DNA of 8,692 bases from Erythrobacter sp. 34-65-8 (GCA_002278985.1 NCJP01000053.1:1-8692); one strand, 5' to 3'. Counted from the first letter of the stretch, positions 1-6,488 are shown. The notes: a model not told the origin generated them from the sequence alone. Numbers and translations are program-made.

Positions 1-219
1 CTCGACCGTTCCGGCCGGCGCGATGCCGCGCAACCAGCCGCCCTGGGTGCGCTCCCCATCGAGCCGGGTGAACCCGGGGGCAGGCCGGTCAGGAAAGGCC
101 GGTTTGGTCAGGCCTGCTGGCGTTTCACTGGCGGGGACCACGGAGGTTTCGCTGCGGGCGCTGCCGCATCCGACCAGCGCGGCAAGCAACAGCAAGGCGG
201 GAAATGCGCGCGTCGCCAT
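1..219 (-). CDS. Lipoprotein, probable M23-type metallopeptidase (N-terminal part, cut by window edge)
   Basis: Only the first 73 codons are in the window. They encode a lipoprotein signal: MATR, a hydrophobic stretch, then the lipobox LVGC with the lipidated Cys at residue 18. A Pro/Ser/Thr-rich linker follows, then a segment around residues 52-72 (LDGERTQGGWLRGIAPAG). That segment resembles the start of the beta-rich domain in front of the peptidase domain of sphingomonad M23 lipoproteins, which often lie beside DUF2093 and xseA. The M23 assignment is inference from this short similarity and from context; the catalytic HxxxD and HxH motifs would lie outside the window. The ATG overlaps the TGA of the upstream DUF2093 gene by one base (TGATG), so translational coupling is likely. 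No strong Shine-Dalgarno is visible. The lipoprotein call is firm and the enzyme class is moderate. Confidence 0.6.
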   Translation of the reverse strand, partial: MATRAFPALLLLAALVGCGSARSETSVVPASETPAGLTKPAFPDRPAPGFTRLDGERTQGGWLRGIAPAGTVE

Positions 220-419
220 CAGCTTTCGAGAAACCGCCGGGTGGCGATTTCGGGCGTGGCATAGGCTTCCTGCCGGTCGACTGACCAATAGCGCAGCTCT
301 TCCAGCGGAATAACCGCGCCGCTGACTGCGCAGCGGACGTGTTGCCCATGGCGCAGCACCCGGAACCCGCTCGGTCCGTAGTGCAACTTCGCCTCGCTAT
401 TGCCTCGATTCATCAACAT
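219..419 (-). CDS. DUF2093 family small protein
   Basis: This 66-residue protein has the features I know from the DUF2093 family of alphaproteobacteria: an EAKLHY segment at residues 9-14, VRCAVSG at 28-34 with the only Cys at position 30, and LRYWSV..QEAY at 42-53. No biochemical role is known to me. There is no signal peptide or membrane segment, so it is probably cytosolic. It lies 23 bases after the xseA stop and overlaps the next gene by one base, so it looks like the middle cistron of xseA-DUF2093-lipoprotein. Two ATGs are possible, at 419 and 413. The first has AGGA seven bases upstream (428-431 on the plus strand) and is preferred; the second would shorten the protein by two residues. 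The length fits the family. Confidence 0.85.
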   Translation of the reverse strand: MLMNRGNSEAKLHYGPSGFRVLRHGQHVRCAVSGAVIPLEELRYWSVDRQEAYATPEIATRRFLES

Positions 420-442
420 CCTGCGTTCCTAGCAGAGCCGGT

Positions 443-1948
443 TCAGCCGAACAAATCATCCTGCCGTGGCGGGGTGCCTTCCGGTTTCCGCTTTGCCCTG
501 ACCGGTACCGTCTTCGCAGATGCCGGTTTGACCGGGCCTGAACCCGATGGCGAATCGGCTGGCATGACAGCCAGCGCGCCATCGGCAAAGGCAAGCTCCA
601 GCCGGGCTTGTGCGGCGGCGGTGGCCCGATCGCGCACCAGCCTGCCCTCGCTATCGCGCACCAGCACGAAGCCGCGCTTGATCGGGGCCGTGGGATCAAG
701 CGAGGCAAGCAGACGTCCGGTTCCCCCAAGCCGCTCAGCATCCCGGCCAAGGCGCTGGGTCAGCAGGGCAGGTGCCAGGCGAACACGGGCAAGCGCGTCG
801 CGCGCGTCGCGGGCCGCCCGTTCCAGCGTGGCAGGCGCCAGCCGCAGCGCGCCGAGCCGCTCGCGCCCGCGCGCTGCCCGGTCGCCCAGCGCGCGGCGCA
901 GGCGCTCGGACAGATCATCGAGCCGCTGGGCTTGCGGTTGCAGCAGCGCCTGCGGTGCGGGCAATCGCCGGGCCCGCACCTCCAGCCGCTCGCGCCCCAG
1001 CTGGACCGGGCGCAGGATCGCGCGCTGCTGGCGAGCGCGGAAGTCAGCCAGGGTGGCGGCCAGTTCCGCCCGGACCGGAACCGCCATTTCGGCGGCCGCT
1101 GTGGGTGTGGGCGCGCGCCGGTCAGCGGCGAAATCGCAGAGCGTGGTGTCGGTCTCGTGCCCGACCGCGCTGATGACCGGGATCGGTGATGCGGCGACCG
1201 CGCGCACCACTGCTTCCTCGTTGAAGCTCCACAGGTCCTCGATCGAGCCGCCCCCGCGTGCGACGATCAGCAGGTCGGGGCGCGGCACGCCACCGAGTTC
1301 GGGGCCGCCCTCGGGTATCGCGCCGAAGCCGCGCACGGCCGCAGCGACCTGTTCGGCGGCACCCTGCCCCTGGACCAGCACCGGCCAGACCAGCACGTGG
1401 CTGGGAAACCGGTCGGCGAGCCGGTGGAGGATATCGCGGATGACCGCGCCGGTCGGGCTGGTCACCACGCCGATCACGCGCGGCAGGAAAGGCAGGGCGC
1501 GCTTGCGGGATTCGTCGAACAGCCCTTCGGCGCCGAGCCGCTGGCGGGTCTTCTCCAGCAGCGCCAGCAGCGCGCCTTCGCCCGCGATTTCCATCGTTTC
1601 GATCACGATCTGGTATTTCGACCGGCCCGGATAGGTCGTCAGCTTGCCACTGGCGACCACTTCGATCCCGTCTTCGGGCAGGAACGAGAGCCGCTGCGCC
1701 CCGCCGCGCCACATTACCCCGTCGAGCACCGCGTTTTCGTCTTTCAGGCAGCAGTAGAGGTGGCCCGAAGCCGCCCGCTTCACGCCTGACAGCTCGCCGC
1801 GCAGGCGCACGAAACCGAACCGGTCTTCCACCGTGCGCTTCAACTTCTGCGATAGCTCGGTGACGGTAAGCGGCGCGGCATTGTCCCCTTGCCGCGCGCG
1901 CGCTACCAGCCCGCCACTGTCGACGTCATCGGAATCGGAAGCGGCCAT
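443..1948 (-). CDS. xseA: Exodeoxyribonuclease VII large subunit
   Basis: This is the catalytic large subunit of exonuclease VII, which with the small subunit XseB degrades single-stranded DNA to oligonucleotides in repair and mutation avoidance. The protein has 501 residues. An OB-fold DNA-binding domain spans about residues 28-120, followed by the nuclease core. Core motifs are VVTSPTG at 161-167, [11 protein letters not shown] at 230-240, SAVGHETD at 260-267 and APTPTAAAE at 279-287. Residues 295-410 are Arg/Ala/Leu-rich and suit the long coiled coil of the family. A typical closing segment ([14 protein letters not shown], 418-431) and a charged tail ending DDLFG follow. About 25 residues precede the usual N-terminus. 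The start at 1948 is chosen because AGAAGG lies six bases upstream; the in-frame ATG at 1954 would abut that site, and a longer reading to 2029 would run deep into purD. xseB is not in the window. The first codon overlaps the purD start on the other strand. Confidence 0.95.
   Translation of the reverse strand: MAASDSDDVDSGGLVARARQGDNAAPLTVTELSQKLKRTVEDRFGFVRLRGELSGVKRAASGHLYCCLKDENAVLDGVMWRGGAQRLSFLPEDGIEVVASGKLTTYPGRSKYQIVIETMEIAGEGALLALLEKTRQRLGAEGLFDESRKRALPFLPRVIGVVTSPTGAVIRDILHRLADRFPSHVLVWPVLVQGQGAAEQVAAAVRGFGAIPEGGPELGGVPRPDLLIVARGGGSIEDLWSFNEEAVVRAVAASPIPVISAVGHETDTTLCDFAADRRAPTPTAAAEMAVPVRAELAATLADFRARQQRAILRPVQLGRERLEVRARRLPAPQALLQPQAQRLDDLSERLRRALGDRAARGRERLGALRLAPATLERAARDARDALARVRLAPALLTQRLGRDAERLGGTGRLLASLDPTAPIKRGFVLVRDSEGRLVRDRATAAAQARLELAFADGALAVMPADSPSGSGPVKPASAKTVPVRAKRKPEGTPPRQDDLFG
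1937..1941 (+). promoter_or_regulatory. Ribosome binding site of purD, inside xseA
   Basis: GGAAG lies five bases before the purD ATG at 1947. It falls within the first codons of xseA on the other strand. It supports 1947 as the purD start over the longer in-frame ATG at 1833, which would need 38 extra residues unlike any PurD. Confidence 0.55.
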
Positions 1949-3248
1949 GAACATCCTTCTGCTGGGCTCGGGCGGGCGCGAACATGCGCTGGCGTGGAAG
2001 CTGGCGCAATCCCGCCTGCTGGCTGGCACTGAGGATAAGCTCTATGCTGCCCCGGGCAACCCCGGGATCGCGGACCATGCAACGTGCGTGGCGCTTGATG
2101 TGACCGACCATGGCGGTGTGATTGCCTTCTGCGAAGAGCACCGGATCGGCCTGGTCGTGGTCGGGCCGGAAGCGCCGCTGGTGGACGGGCTGGCCGATTC
2201 GCTCCGCGGCGAAGGCATTGCCGTGTTCGGTCCTTCCCGCGCTGCGGCGCAGCTGGAAGGAAGCAAGGGCTTCACCAAGGACCTGTGCCAGCGGGCCGGC
2301 ATCCCCACGGCCGGGTATGTCCGCACCGCCTCGCTCGAAGAGGCCCGCCGCGCGCTGGGCGGTTTTGCGCCCCCCTATGTTCTCAAGGCCGACGGGCTGG
2401 CTGCGGGCAAGGGCGTGGTCATCGCTGACACGCGCGAGGAGGCCGAGGCAGCCCTGGCGGACATGTTCGGCGGCCAGTTCGGTGCCGCGGGTGCTGAGGT
2501 GGTGATCGAGGAGTTCATGGCGGGCGAGGAAGCGAGCTTCTTTGCCCTGACCGACGGCGCAACCGTGCTTCCGTTCGGCAGCGCGCAGGATCACAAGCGG
2601 GTGGGCGATGGTGATACCGGCCCCAATACCGGCGGGATGGGCGCCTACAGCCCGGCGCGGGTGCTCACCCCCACTCTCCACGGCGAAGTGCTGGAACGGA
2701 TCATCCTGCCCACGGTGAGGACCATGGCGGAAGAAGGCGCCCCCTATTCCGGCGCGCTGTTCGCCGGACTGATGCTGACCGACCAGGGCCCCAAGCTGAT
2801 CGAATACAACTGCCGCTTCGGCGATCCCGAATGCCAGGTGCTGATGATGCGGCTGGAAAGCGATCTGGGCGAACTGATGTACGCCTGCGCCACCAATGCC
2901 CTGGCGAGCCAGCCGCCGGTCCGGCGCTCACGCCAGACCGCGCTGACCGTGGTGATGGCAGCGAGCGGCTATCCCGGCACGCCGGACAAGGGCGGGCAGA
3001 TCGACCTGGATGCAGCCGAGACGGACGGGGCGAAGGTTTTTCACGCCGGCACTGCCCTTGATGAGCAGGGTGCGTTGGTCGCCAGCGGCGGGCGGGTCCT
3101 CAGCGTGACGGCAACGGGCAGCACGGTGACCGAGGCGCAGGCTGCGGCCTATGCCGCCGTCGACAAAATCGATTTCAAAAGCGGATTTTGCCGGCGCGAT
3201 ATCGGCTGGCGGGAAGTGGCGCGGGAACTGGCCGGGGAAGCGGGCTGA
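1947..3248 (+). CDS. purD: Phosphoribosylamine-glycine ligase (GAR synthetase)
   Basis: PurD joins phosphoribosylamine and glycine with ATP to make glycinamide ribonucleotide, the second step of de novo purine synthesis, in the cytosol. The protein has 433 residues, close to the roughly 430 of E. coli PurD. It starts with [14 protein letters not shown] (N-terminal domain) and PGNPG at 36-40. The ATP-grasp domain follows: [13 protein letters not shown] at 95-107, [13 protein letters not shown] at 146-158, [11 protein letters not shown] at 187-197, [21 protein letters not shown] at 214-236, and the metal-binding [11 protein letters not shown] at 285-295. The C-terminal domain ends near FCRRDIGWR (414-422). 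All expected motifs are present and the gene is intact. It is alone on its strand: divergent from xseA with overlapping starts, and convergent with a small secreted-protein gene three bases beyond its stop. No PurR-like operator was recognised. Confidence 0.97.
   Translation: MNILLLGSGGREHALAWKLAQSRLLAGTEDKLYAAPGNPGIADHATCVALDVTDHGGVIAFCEEHRIGLVVVGPEAPLVDGLADSLRGEGIAVFGPSRAAAQLEGSKGFTKDLCQRAGIPTAGYVRTASLEEARRALGGFAPPYVLKADGLAAGKGVVIADTREEAEAALADMFGGQFGAAGAEVVIEEFMAGEEASFFALTDGATVLPFGSAQDHKRVGDGDTGPNTGGMGAYSPARVLTPTLHGEVLERIILPTVRTMAEEGAPYSGALFAGLMLTDQGPKLIEYNCRFGDPECQVLMMRLESDLGELMYACATNALASQPPVRRSRQTALTVVMAASGYPGTPDKGGQIDLDAAETDGAKVFHAGTALDEQGALVASGGRVLSVTATGSTVTEAQAAAYAAVDKIDFKSGFCRRDIGWREVARELAGEAG
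1955..1960 (-). promoter_or_regulatory. Ribosome binding site of xseA, inside purD
   Basis: On the minus strand AGAAGG is followed by six bases and then ATG at 1948, which decides the xseA start in favour of 1948 over 1954. The site lies within codons 3-5 of purD, so it is under purD coding constraint as well. Confidence 0.6.
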
Positions 3249-3257
3249 GGATCAGCC
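3243..3257. terminator. Inverted repeat spanning both stop codons of convergent genes; possible bidirectional terminator
   Basis: GGCTGA, three bases (GGA), then TCAGCC form a perfect six-base-pair stem. Each arm holds one stop codon: TGA of purD at 3246-3248 and TCA (TGA on minus) at 3252-3254. No T-rich run follows on either strand and the loop is very short, so this is not a standard intrinsic terminator. It may be a weak bidirectional terminator or 3'-end stabiliser, or partly a consequence of both genes ending in GGC TGA. Confidence 0.3.
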
Positions 3258-3653
3258 GTCCGCCTTGCGGTACGGCACGAAGTCCTCGAGGAAGACGACC
3301 CCAGTGAAGAAATTGCCGGTCCGGTCATGCGTCGTCACATTGTCAAGTTTGCACAGCTGGCCGGAACTGCCGTACTTGCGGATGACCAGATAATCGTTGT
3401 CATCCAGGCTGTCCGGGTTGCGGGTGCGATTGACCCACAGAGTCTTGCCCTGGCGATAGACCAGCGCGGTGCCGTCGATGACCTGCAGGTTGCCGCTGCC
3501 GAAGGTGTTGATGCAGCGTTCCGGCTCACCTGCAACGCGGCCTTCGAGCATTTTCGCAAGTTTGATCTCGCCCTTGCTCGGAGCTGGCGCTTCTTCCGCC
3601 GAGGCGGGCATGGCCAGCACGGCAAGAGCGGCGAACGGCATCAAGAACTTCAT
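3252..3653 (-). CDS. Small secreted protein of unknown function (sphingomonad type)
   Basis: The 133-residue protein begins with a clear Sec signal peptide (MKFLMPFAALAVLAMPASA, cleavage after about residue 19), so the mature form should be periplasmic or released. The mature part has two cysteines, C47 (ERCINT) and C101 (QLCKLDN), which could form a disulfide. Other features are a central VIDGTALVYRQGKTLWVNR segment (58-76) and a C-terminal FVPYRK (125-130). This pattern recalls short uncharacterised exported proteins common in Sphingomonadales, possibly the DUF6491 group; I am not certain of that number and assign no function. There is no lipobox or second membrane span. The start is supported by AGGAGG seven bases upstream. 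It follows lptA on the same strand after 118 bases, occupying the place where lptB usually lies, and could be read from its own promoter or by read-through. Confidence 0.8.
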   Translation of the reverse strand: MKFLMPFAALAVLAMPASAEEAPAPSKGEIKLAKMLEGRVAGEPERCINTFGSGNLQVIDGTALVYRQGKTLWVNRTRNPDSLDDNDYLVIRKYGSSGQLCKLDNVTTHDRTGNFFTGVVFLEDFVPYRKADG

Positions 3654-3771
3654 CGGTCAGCCTCCTGTCTGCAAGCGGTCAGTATCACCCGGAGATGAAT
3701 CGGCCCGCCATGATGATATCATCGCCGGTATGCGATGAACCATCGATGACCGTTCGGCCGAAACTGCAAAC
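3654..3771 (-). other. Intergenic region with GATGA motifs and inverted repeats; likely regulatory
   Basis: The largest gap in the window, 118 bases between lptA and the small secreted-protein gene. It contains the perfect palindromes GATGATATCATC (3712-3723), CATCGATG (3741-3748) and TTCGGCCGAA (3753-3762), and the inverted repeat TCATCGC-6-GCGATGA (3719-3738). GATGA occurs at 3694, 3712, 3734 and 3745. A possible -10 element for the downstream gene is GATACT on the minus strand (3681-3686), but no good -35 was found at the right distance. No T-tract terminator for lptA is seen. Operator or RNA-structure roles are inference. Confidence 0.35.
3661..3666 (-). promoter_or_regulatory. Strong ribosome binding site of the small secreted protein
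   Basis: AGGAGG on the minus strand is followed by a seven-base spacer and then ATG at 3653. It is the best Shine-Dalgarno in the window and suggests efficient translation of this small exported protein. Confidence 0.7.
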
Positions 3772-4326
3772 TCAGTCCTGCGGGACCCGGAAGGTGCCCG
3801 ATACACGCCCGCTGCTGGAGCCTGGCCCCTCGCCGGTCACACCGGACGAGCCCGAAGCGCGCCCGTCCACGCTGGAAATCCCGGTCCTCAGGTCGATCAC
3901 CAGCCGCCCGCCGTTGAGCGTATCACCGCCGCGGCGCAGGCGGACATTGCCCGCCATGGTGATGATCCGCCGGTTGAAGTCGTAAACGGCCACGTCGCCG
4001 CTGGCGGCCTCATCGGCCCGGGTGACCTGGACTCCGCCGGTGGCCGTAATCCGCTGGATGCCGAGCGAGCCGGCATCCGAATAGTTGACGATCGTCCGCG
4101 CCGAGCGAACGCGCAGGCCGGCCTGCTGAATATCGACGCTGCCGGACAGGACCACGCGGTTCTGCCGGTCCTGCAACTCGATCCGGTCAGCCGCATAGGA
4201 TACAGGTGCGTTGGAATTGTGCCCGGCGATCGCCTGCGCACCCGCCTGCATCCCGGCAAACAGGGCCAGCCCCCCGGCAAAACCGGCCAGTGCCCAGCGG
4301 GGCGCGTGCTTCCAGTGCGTGTTCAT
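3772..4326 (-). CDS. lptA: LPS transport periplasmic protein LptA (OstA-like)
   Basis: LptA forms the periplasmic bridge that carries lipopolysaccharide from the inner-membrane LptBFGC complex to LptDE in the outer membrane. The 184-residue precursor has a basic N-terminus and a hydrophobic signal segment (about residues 11-31, ending AGAQA). The mature part has the repetitive beta-strand pattern of the OstA/LptA N-terminal family: SYAADRIELQDRQNRVVLSGSVDI at 43-66, ITATGGVQVTR at 93-103, SGDVAVYDFNRRIITMAGNVRLRRG at 109-133 and LNGGRLVIDLRTG at 137-149. The last 30 residues are rich in Gly and Ser and look disordered. Position supports the call: its ATG overlaps the lptC stop as ATGA (4323-4326), so the two are probably translationally coupled. 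No lptB follows. Confidence 0.9.
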   Translation of the reverse strand: MNTHWKHAPRWALAGFAGGLALFAGMQAGAQAIAGHNSNAPVSYAADRIELQDRQNRVVLSGSVDIQQAGLRVRSARTIVNYSDAGSLGIQRITATGGVQVTRADEAASGDVAVYDFNRRIITMAGNVRLRRGGDTLNGGRLVIDLRTGISSVDGRASGSSGVTGEGPGSSSGRVSGTFRVPQD

Positions 4327-4991
4327 TGCGGCATCCTCAGTTGCCCCGGCACCATGCGCAGCCGCGCATTGCCGTCAAGCGTGATGGTTCGTTCCGACAG
4401 GTCTGCGGCCAAGCGGTCGGCGGAAAAGGTGCCCGCCGGGATTTCGCCCTCGACACCGCCATCGCCCGTCATGCGCTTCGACCTCAGGTCGATCGAGACA
4501 TCGCGGGCGACCATGCGGTAACCGTCGGCGGCGGTCAGGCGCACTGGCCCGAACACCCGCATGACCTCGCTTTCGATCGTGTAGGCGCCCGATTCGGCCG
4601 AGAGCCTGGCGGGCCCTTCCGCCAGCAAGATCCGCGCGATGAGGTCATACATCCGGACAACCCCCTCGCTGCTCGATCGCTGGACCGCCTGCCCCGCCTG
4701 CAGGGAAAAGGGTCGTCCCTGGTCATCCTGCCCGCGATACATGGCGTTGGCGACGGCGAGGCGCTCGTCGATGACCGCCACCTTGTTGCGGTCGAGCAGG
4801 AAGCTCACCTCGCCGCGCGGGCTCAGCGGGGTGATGATCATCAGCGCCGCCAGCACGCCCACGCCCATCGGCAGGGCACGGGCGAGAAAGGCAATCAGCC
4901 GATCATGGCGCCCGCCGGGCGCGGCCATGTGCTGCCGCGCACTGCGCAGCGCCCGTGCCTGCTCGGTCTCGACATGATCCTCGATCACCAT
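4323..4991 (-). CDS. lptC: LPS export inner-membrane protein LptC
   Basis: LptC is the bitopic inner-membrane protein that receives LPS from LptBFG and hands it to LptA. The 222-residue protein has a cytosolic N-terminus of about 38 residues, one membrane segment at about 39-56, and a periplasmic beta-jellyroll-like region. Repeated features in that region match the family: MYRGQDDQGRPFSLQA at 84-99, LSAESGAYTIESEVMRVFGPV at 130-150, DVSIDLRSKRMTGDGGVEGE at 164-183 and FSADRLAADLSERTITLDGNARL at 189-211. The N-terminus is longer than in E. coli LptC (191 residues). The start is uncertain: the ATG at 4991 has AAGG only two bases away, whereas the next codon, a GTG at 4988, has it at five bases; an ATG at 4928 is a third choice. 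It lies 39 bases after the RNase D stop and overlaps lptA. Confidence 0.9.
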   Translation of the reverse strand: MVIEDHVETEQARALRSARQHMAAPGGRHDRLIAFLARALPMGVGVLAALMIITPLSPRGEVSFLLDRNKVAVIDERLAVANAMYRGQDDQGRPFSLQAGQAVQRSSSEGVVRMYDLIARILLAEGPARLSAESGAYTIESEVMRVFGPVRLTAADGYRMVARDVSIDLRSKRMTGDGGVEGEIPAGTFSADRLAADLSERTITLDGNARLRMVPGQLRMPQ

Positions 4992-5030
4992 TGCCTTGCT
5001 TTGCCAGCCCTAGTCCTGCCTGCCTCATCC

Positions 5031-5648
5031 TTACATGTGGCTGAAGATATCCTGCTCGGCCCATCCGGCCAGATCGAGCCGGGCCCGGGTAGGCAGGAAA
5101 TCGAATGCCGCCTGGGCAAGCTCCGTGCGCCCTTCGCGTGCCAGCCGCTCCACCAGGATGGCGTGCATCCGGTGGAGGAAGCGCACGTCGCTGGCAGCAT
5201 AGTCGCGCTGTGCTTCGTTGATCACGGGCGCGCCCCAGTCGCTGGACTGCTGCTGCTTGGAAATGCTTTCGCCCAGCAGTTCCTCGACCAGGTTCTTGAG
5301 CCCGTGCCGGTCGGTATAGGTGCGGGTCAGCTTGCTGGCGATCTTGGTGCAGAATACCGGCGCGGCGGTGATGCCGAGATAATGCTCGATCGCGGCCAGG
5401 TCGAACCGGGCGAAGTGGAACAGTTTGAGCCGGGCCGGATCGGCCAGCACGGCCCGCAGGTTGGGCGCGGCATAGTCGCTCCCGACACGGAAGCGGACGA
5501 GGTGCTCGTCGCCCTTGCCGTCGCTGATCTGGACCAGACACAGCCGGTCGCGCGCGGTGACCAGACCCATTGTTTCGGTATCGACCGCCACCGGGCCGGG
5601 TGCGAGCACGCCTTCGGGCAAATCTTCTTCGTGGAAATGTACAGCCAT
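5031..5648 (-). CDS. rnd: Ribonuclease D family 3'-5' exonuclease (short form)
   Basis: A DEDDy-type 3'-5' exonuclease of 205 residues. Exo I is VDTET with D23 and E25, Exo II is HFARFDL with D83, and Exo III is Y150AASD154, giving the complete DEDDy set. A region around 106-138, RTYTDRHGLKNLVEELLG and KQQQSSDWG, matches the substrate-facing part of RNase D. It lacks the C-terminal HRDC domains of E. coli RNase D (about 375 residues); short forms of this type are usual in alphaproteobacteria, so this is not a truncation. The family trims the 3' ends of tRNA and other stable RNA in the cytosol; the exact substrate of the short form is inferred. AAGGG lies nine bases before the ATG. It leads the group with lptC and lptA and diverges from ung across 80 bases. 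Confidence 0.92.
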   Translation of the reverse strand: MAVHFHEEDLPEGVLAPGPVAVDTETMGLVTARDRLCLVQISDGKGDEHLVRFRVGSDYAAPNLRAVLADPARLKLFHFARFDLAAIEHYLGITAAPVFCTKIASKLTRTYTDRHGLKNLVEELLGESISKQQQSSDWGAPVINEAQRDYAASDVRFLHRMHAILVERLAREGRTELAQAAFDFLPTRARLDLAGWAEQDIFSHM

Positions 5649-5728
5649 AGGCCCCAGCCCTTAGGCGCATTGGGGATGGGAGGGAAGGCCCGCTGGCCCG
5701 GCGGCAGGCGCGCTGGTATCGGCGCGGG
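5649..5728. other. Divergent intergenic region between the RNase D gene and ung
   Basis: These 80 bases must hold the 5' ends for both genes unless transcription starts inside a coding region. The stretch is GC-rich. I see only the AAGGG ribosome binding site of the RNase D gene (5658-5662, minus strand) and no convincing -35/-10 pair on either strand. Confidence 0.4.
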
Positions 5729-6412
5729 ATGAGCGATGCCCTTCCTCCATCCTGGCGCGACGCGCTCGGCCCTGTGCTCGTCACGCCCGAGGCCCGCCGC
5801 CTGGGCGGGTGGCTGAAGGCAGAAGAGCAATCGGGCAAGCTGGTCTTCCCGCCGCGCGGCCAGCGGCTGGCGGCGCTCGCCGCAACGCCGCCTGAAGCGG
5901 TGCGGGTGGTGATCCTGGGGCAGGACCCGTACCACGGCCCGGGGCAGGCAATGGGACTCAGCTTCTCGGTTCCGCGCGGGGCGGCCGTGCCGCCGTCGCT
6001 CGCCAATATCTACAAGGAGCTGGAGAGCGACCTCGGCTTGCCGCGCCCTGGGCACGGTGACCTGAGCGGATGGGCCCGGCAGGGCGTGTTGCTGCTCAAC
6101 GCTACCCTGACGGTGGAGGCGCACAAGGCCGCGAGCCACGCCGGCAAGGGCTGGGAGGCGATCACCGATGCCTGCGTGCGGGTGGTTGCGCAGGGCAGCG
6201 CGCCATGCGTCTTCATCCTGTGGGGCAGCCACGCCCAGGCCAAGGCTGCGCGGGTGCCGGAAATCGAGGATGGCGGGCGGCATCTGGTCATTCGCAGTCC
6301 GCATCCAAGCCCGTTGTCTGCCTATCGCGGCTTTTTCGGTTCGCGCCCGTTCAGCCGCGCCAATGCCTTTCTCGAGCAGCACGGCCGCGGCACAATCGAC
6401 TGGCGCATCTGA
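5729..6412 (+). CDS. ung: Uracil-DNA glycosylase, family 1
   Basis: Ung removes uracil from DNA, the first step of base-excision repair after cytosine deamination or dUTP incorporation. The 227-residue protein (E. coli 229) has all family-1 motifs: the water-activating loop GQDPYHG at 64-70 with catalytic D66, then GLSFSVP, then the uracil-recognition segment LLLNATLTVE (about 111-120), then FILWGSHAQ, and the DNA-intercalation loop HPSPLSAYRGFFGS holding the catalytic His. Most relatives have His rather than Tyr at SA(H)RG; this should be harmless. The ATG at 5729 gives the normal length, though no clear Shine-Dalgarno precedes it. The gene diverges from the RNase D gene and is followed after 76 bases by a serine hydrolase on the same strand. 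Confidence 0.97.
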   Translation: MSDALPPSWRDALGPVLVTPEARRLGGWLKAEEQSGKLVFPPRGQRLAALAATPPEAVRVVILGQDPYHGPGQAMGLSFSVPRGAAVPPSLANIYKELESDLGLPRPGHGDLSGWARQGVLLLNATLTVEAHKAASHAGKGWEAITDACVRVVAQGSAPCVFILWGSHAQAKAARVPEIEDGGRHLVIRSPHPSPLSAYRGFFGSRPFSRANAFLEQHGRGTIDWRI

Positions 6413-6436
6413 CCGCAAGGCTGGCATCCCGCAGGT

Positions 6437-6452
6437 GGCCTTGGCGAAGGCC
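6437..6452 (+). terminator. Perfect hairpin after ung (weak terminator candidate)
   Basis: GGCCTT, loop GGCG, AAGGCC makes a perfect six-base-pair stem 24 bases past the ung stop. It has no following T tract, so intrinsic termination is doubtful; it could be a weak terminator or attenuate read-through into the serine hydrolase gene. Confidence 0.25.
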
Positions 6453-6469
6453 CAACTTGCTGGCACAAT
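6441..6469 (+). promoter_or_regulatory. Possible sigma70-type promoter for the serine hydrolase-crotonase pair
   Basis: TTGGCG (6441-6446), a 17-base spacer and CACAAT (6464-6469) resemble -35 and -10 elements, matching 3 of 6 and 4 of 6 consensus bases. Transcription would begin near 6476, just before the ribosome binding site. The -35 overlaps the hairpin at 6437-6452. This is a weak match and is inference. Confidence 0.25.
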
Positions 6470-6477
6470 CTCGGGAC

Positions 6478-6484
6478 AGGGAGG
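6478..6484 (+). promoter_or_regulatory. Ribosome binding site of the serine hydrolase gene
   Basis: AGGGAGG is followed by four bases and ATG at 6489, or seven bases and a second in-frame ATG at 6492. It places the start here rather than at the in-frame ATG at 6168 inside ung. Confidence 0.6.
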
Positions 6485-6488
6485 GACG

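Noticed and set aside
23..313. 96-codon open frame on plus at the window start
   Set aside because: It is antisense to the lipoprotein and DUF2093 genes, which have clear features, and has none itself.
339..1634. 431-codon open frame on plus, antisense to xseA
   Set aside because: Its translation is low-complexity Arg/Ser/Ala/Pro with no domain, and the opposite strand carries an intact XseA with all motifs. Long antisense frames are expected at this GC content.
1833..1946. Longer purD start at 1833
   Set aside because: The added 38 residues lie antisense to xseA and match no PurD N-terminus. The ATG at 1947 begins directly with the conserved [14 protein letters not shown] and has a ribosome binding site.
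4206..5732. 508-codon open frame on plus, antisense to lptC and the RNase D gene
   Set aside because: It runs across three real genes, ends at the ung start, is rich in His/Gln/Arg/Gly/Ala with no recognisable domain, and mirrors the codon structure of the minus-strand genes.
6461..6478. TGGCAC resembling the -24 box of a sigma54 promoter
   Set aside because: No GC-containing -12 box occurs at the required spacing, so the half-site is probably chance.
6168..6488. Longer serine hydrolase start inside ung
   Set aside because: The extension is a frame shadow of ung. The signal peptide begins only at 6489, after a good Shine-Dalgarno.
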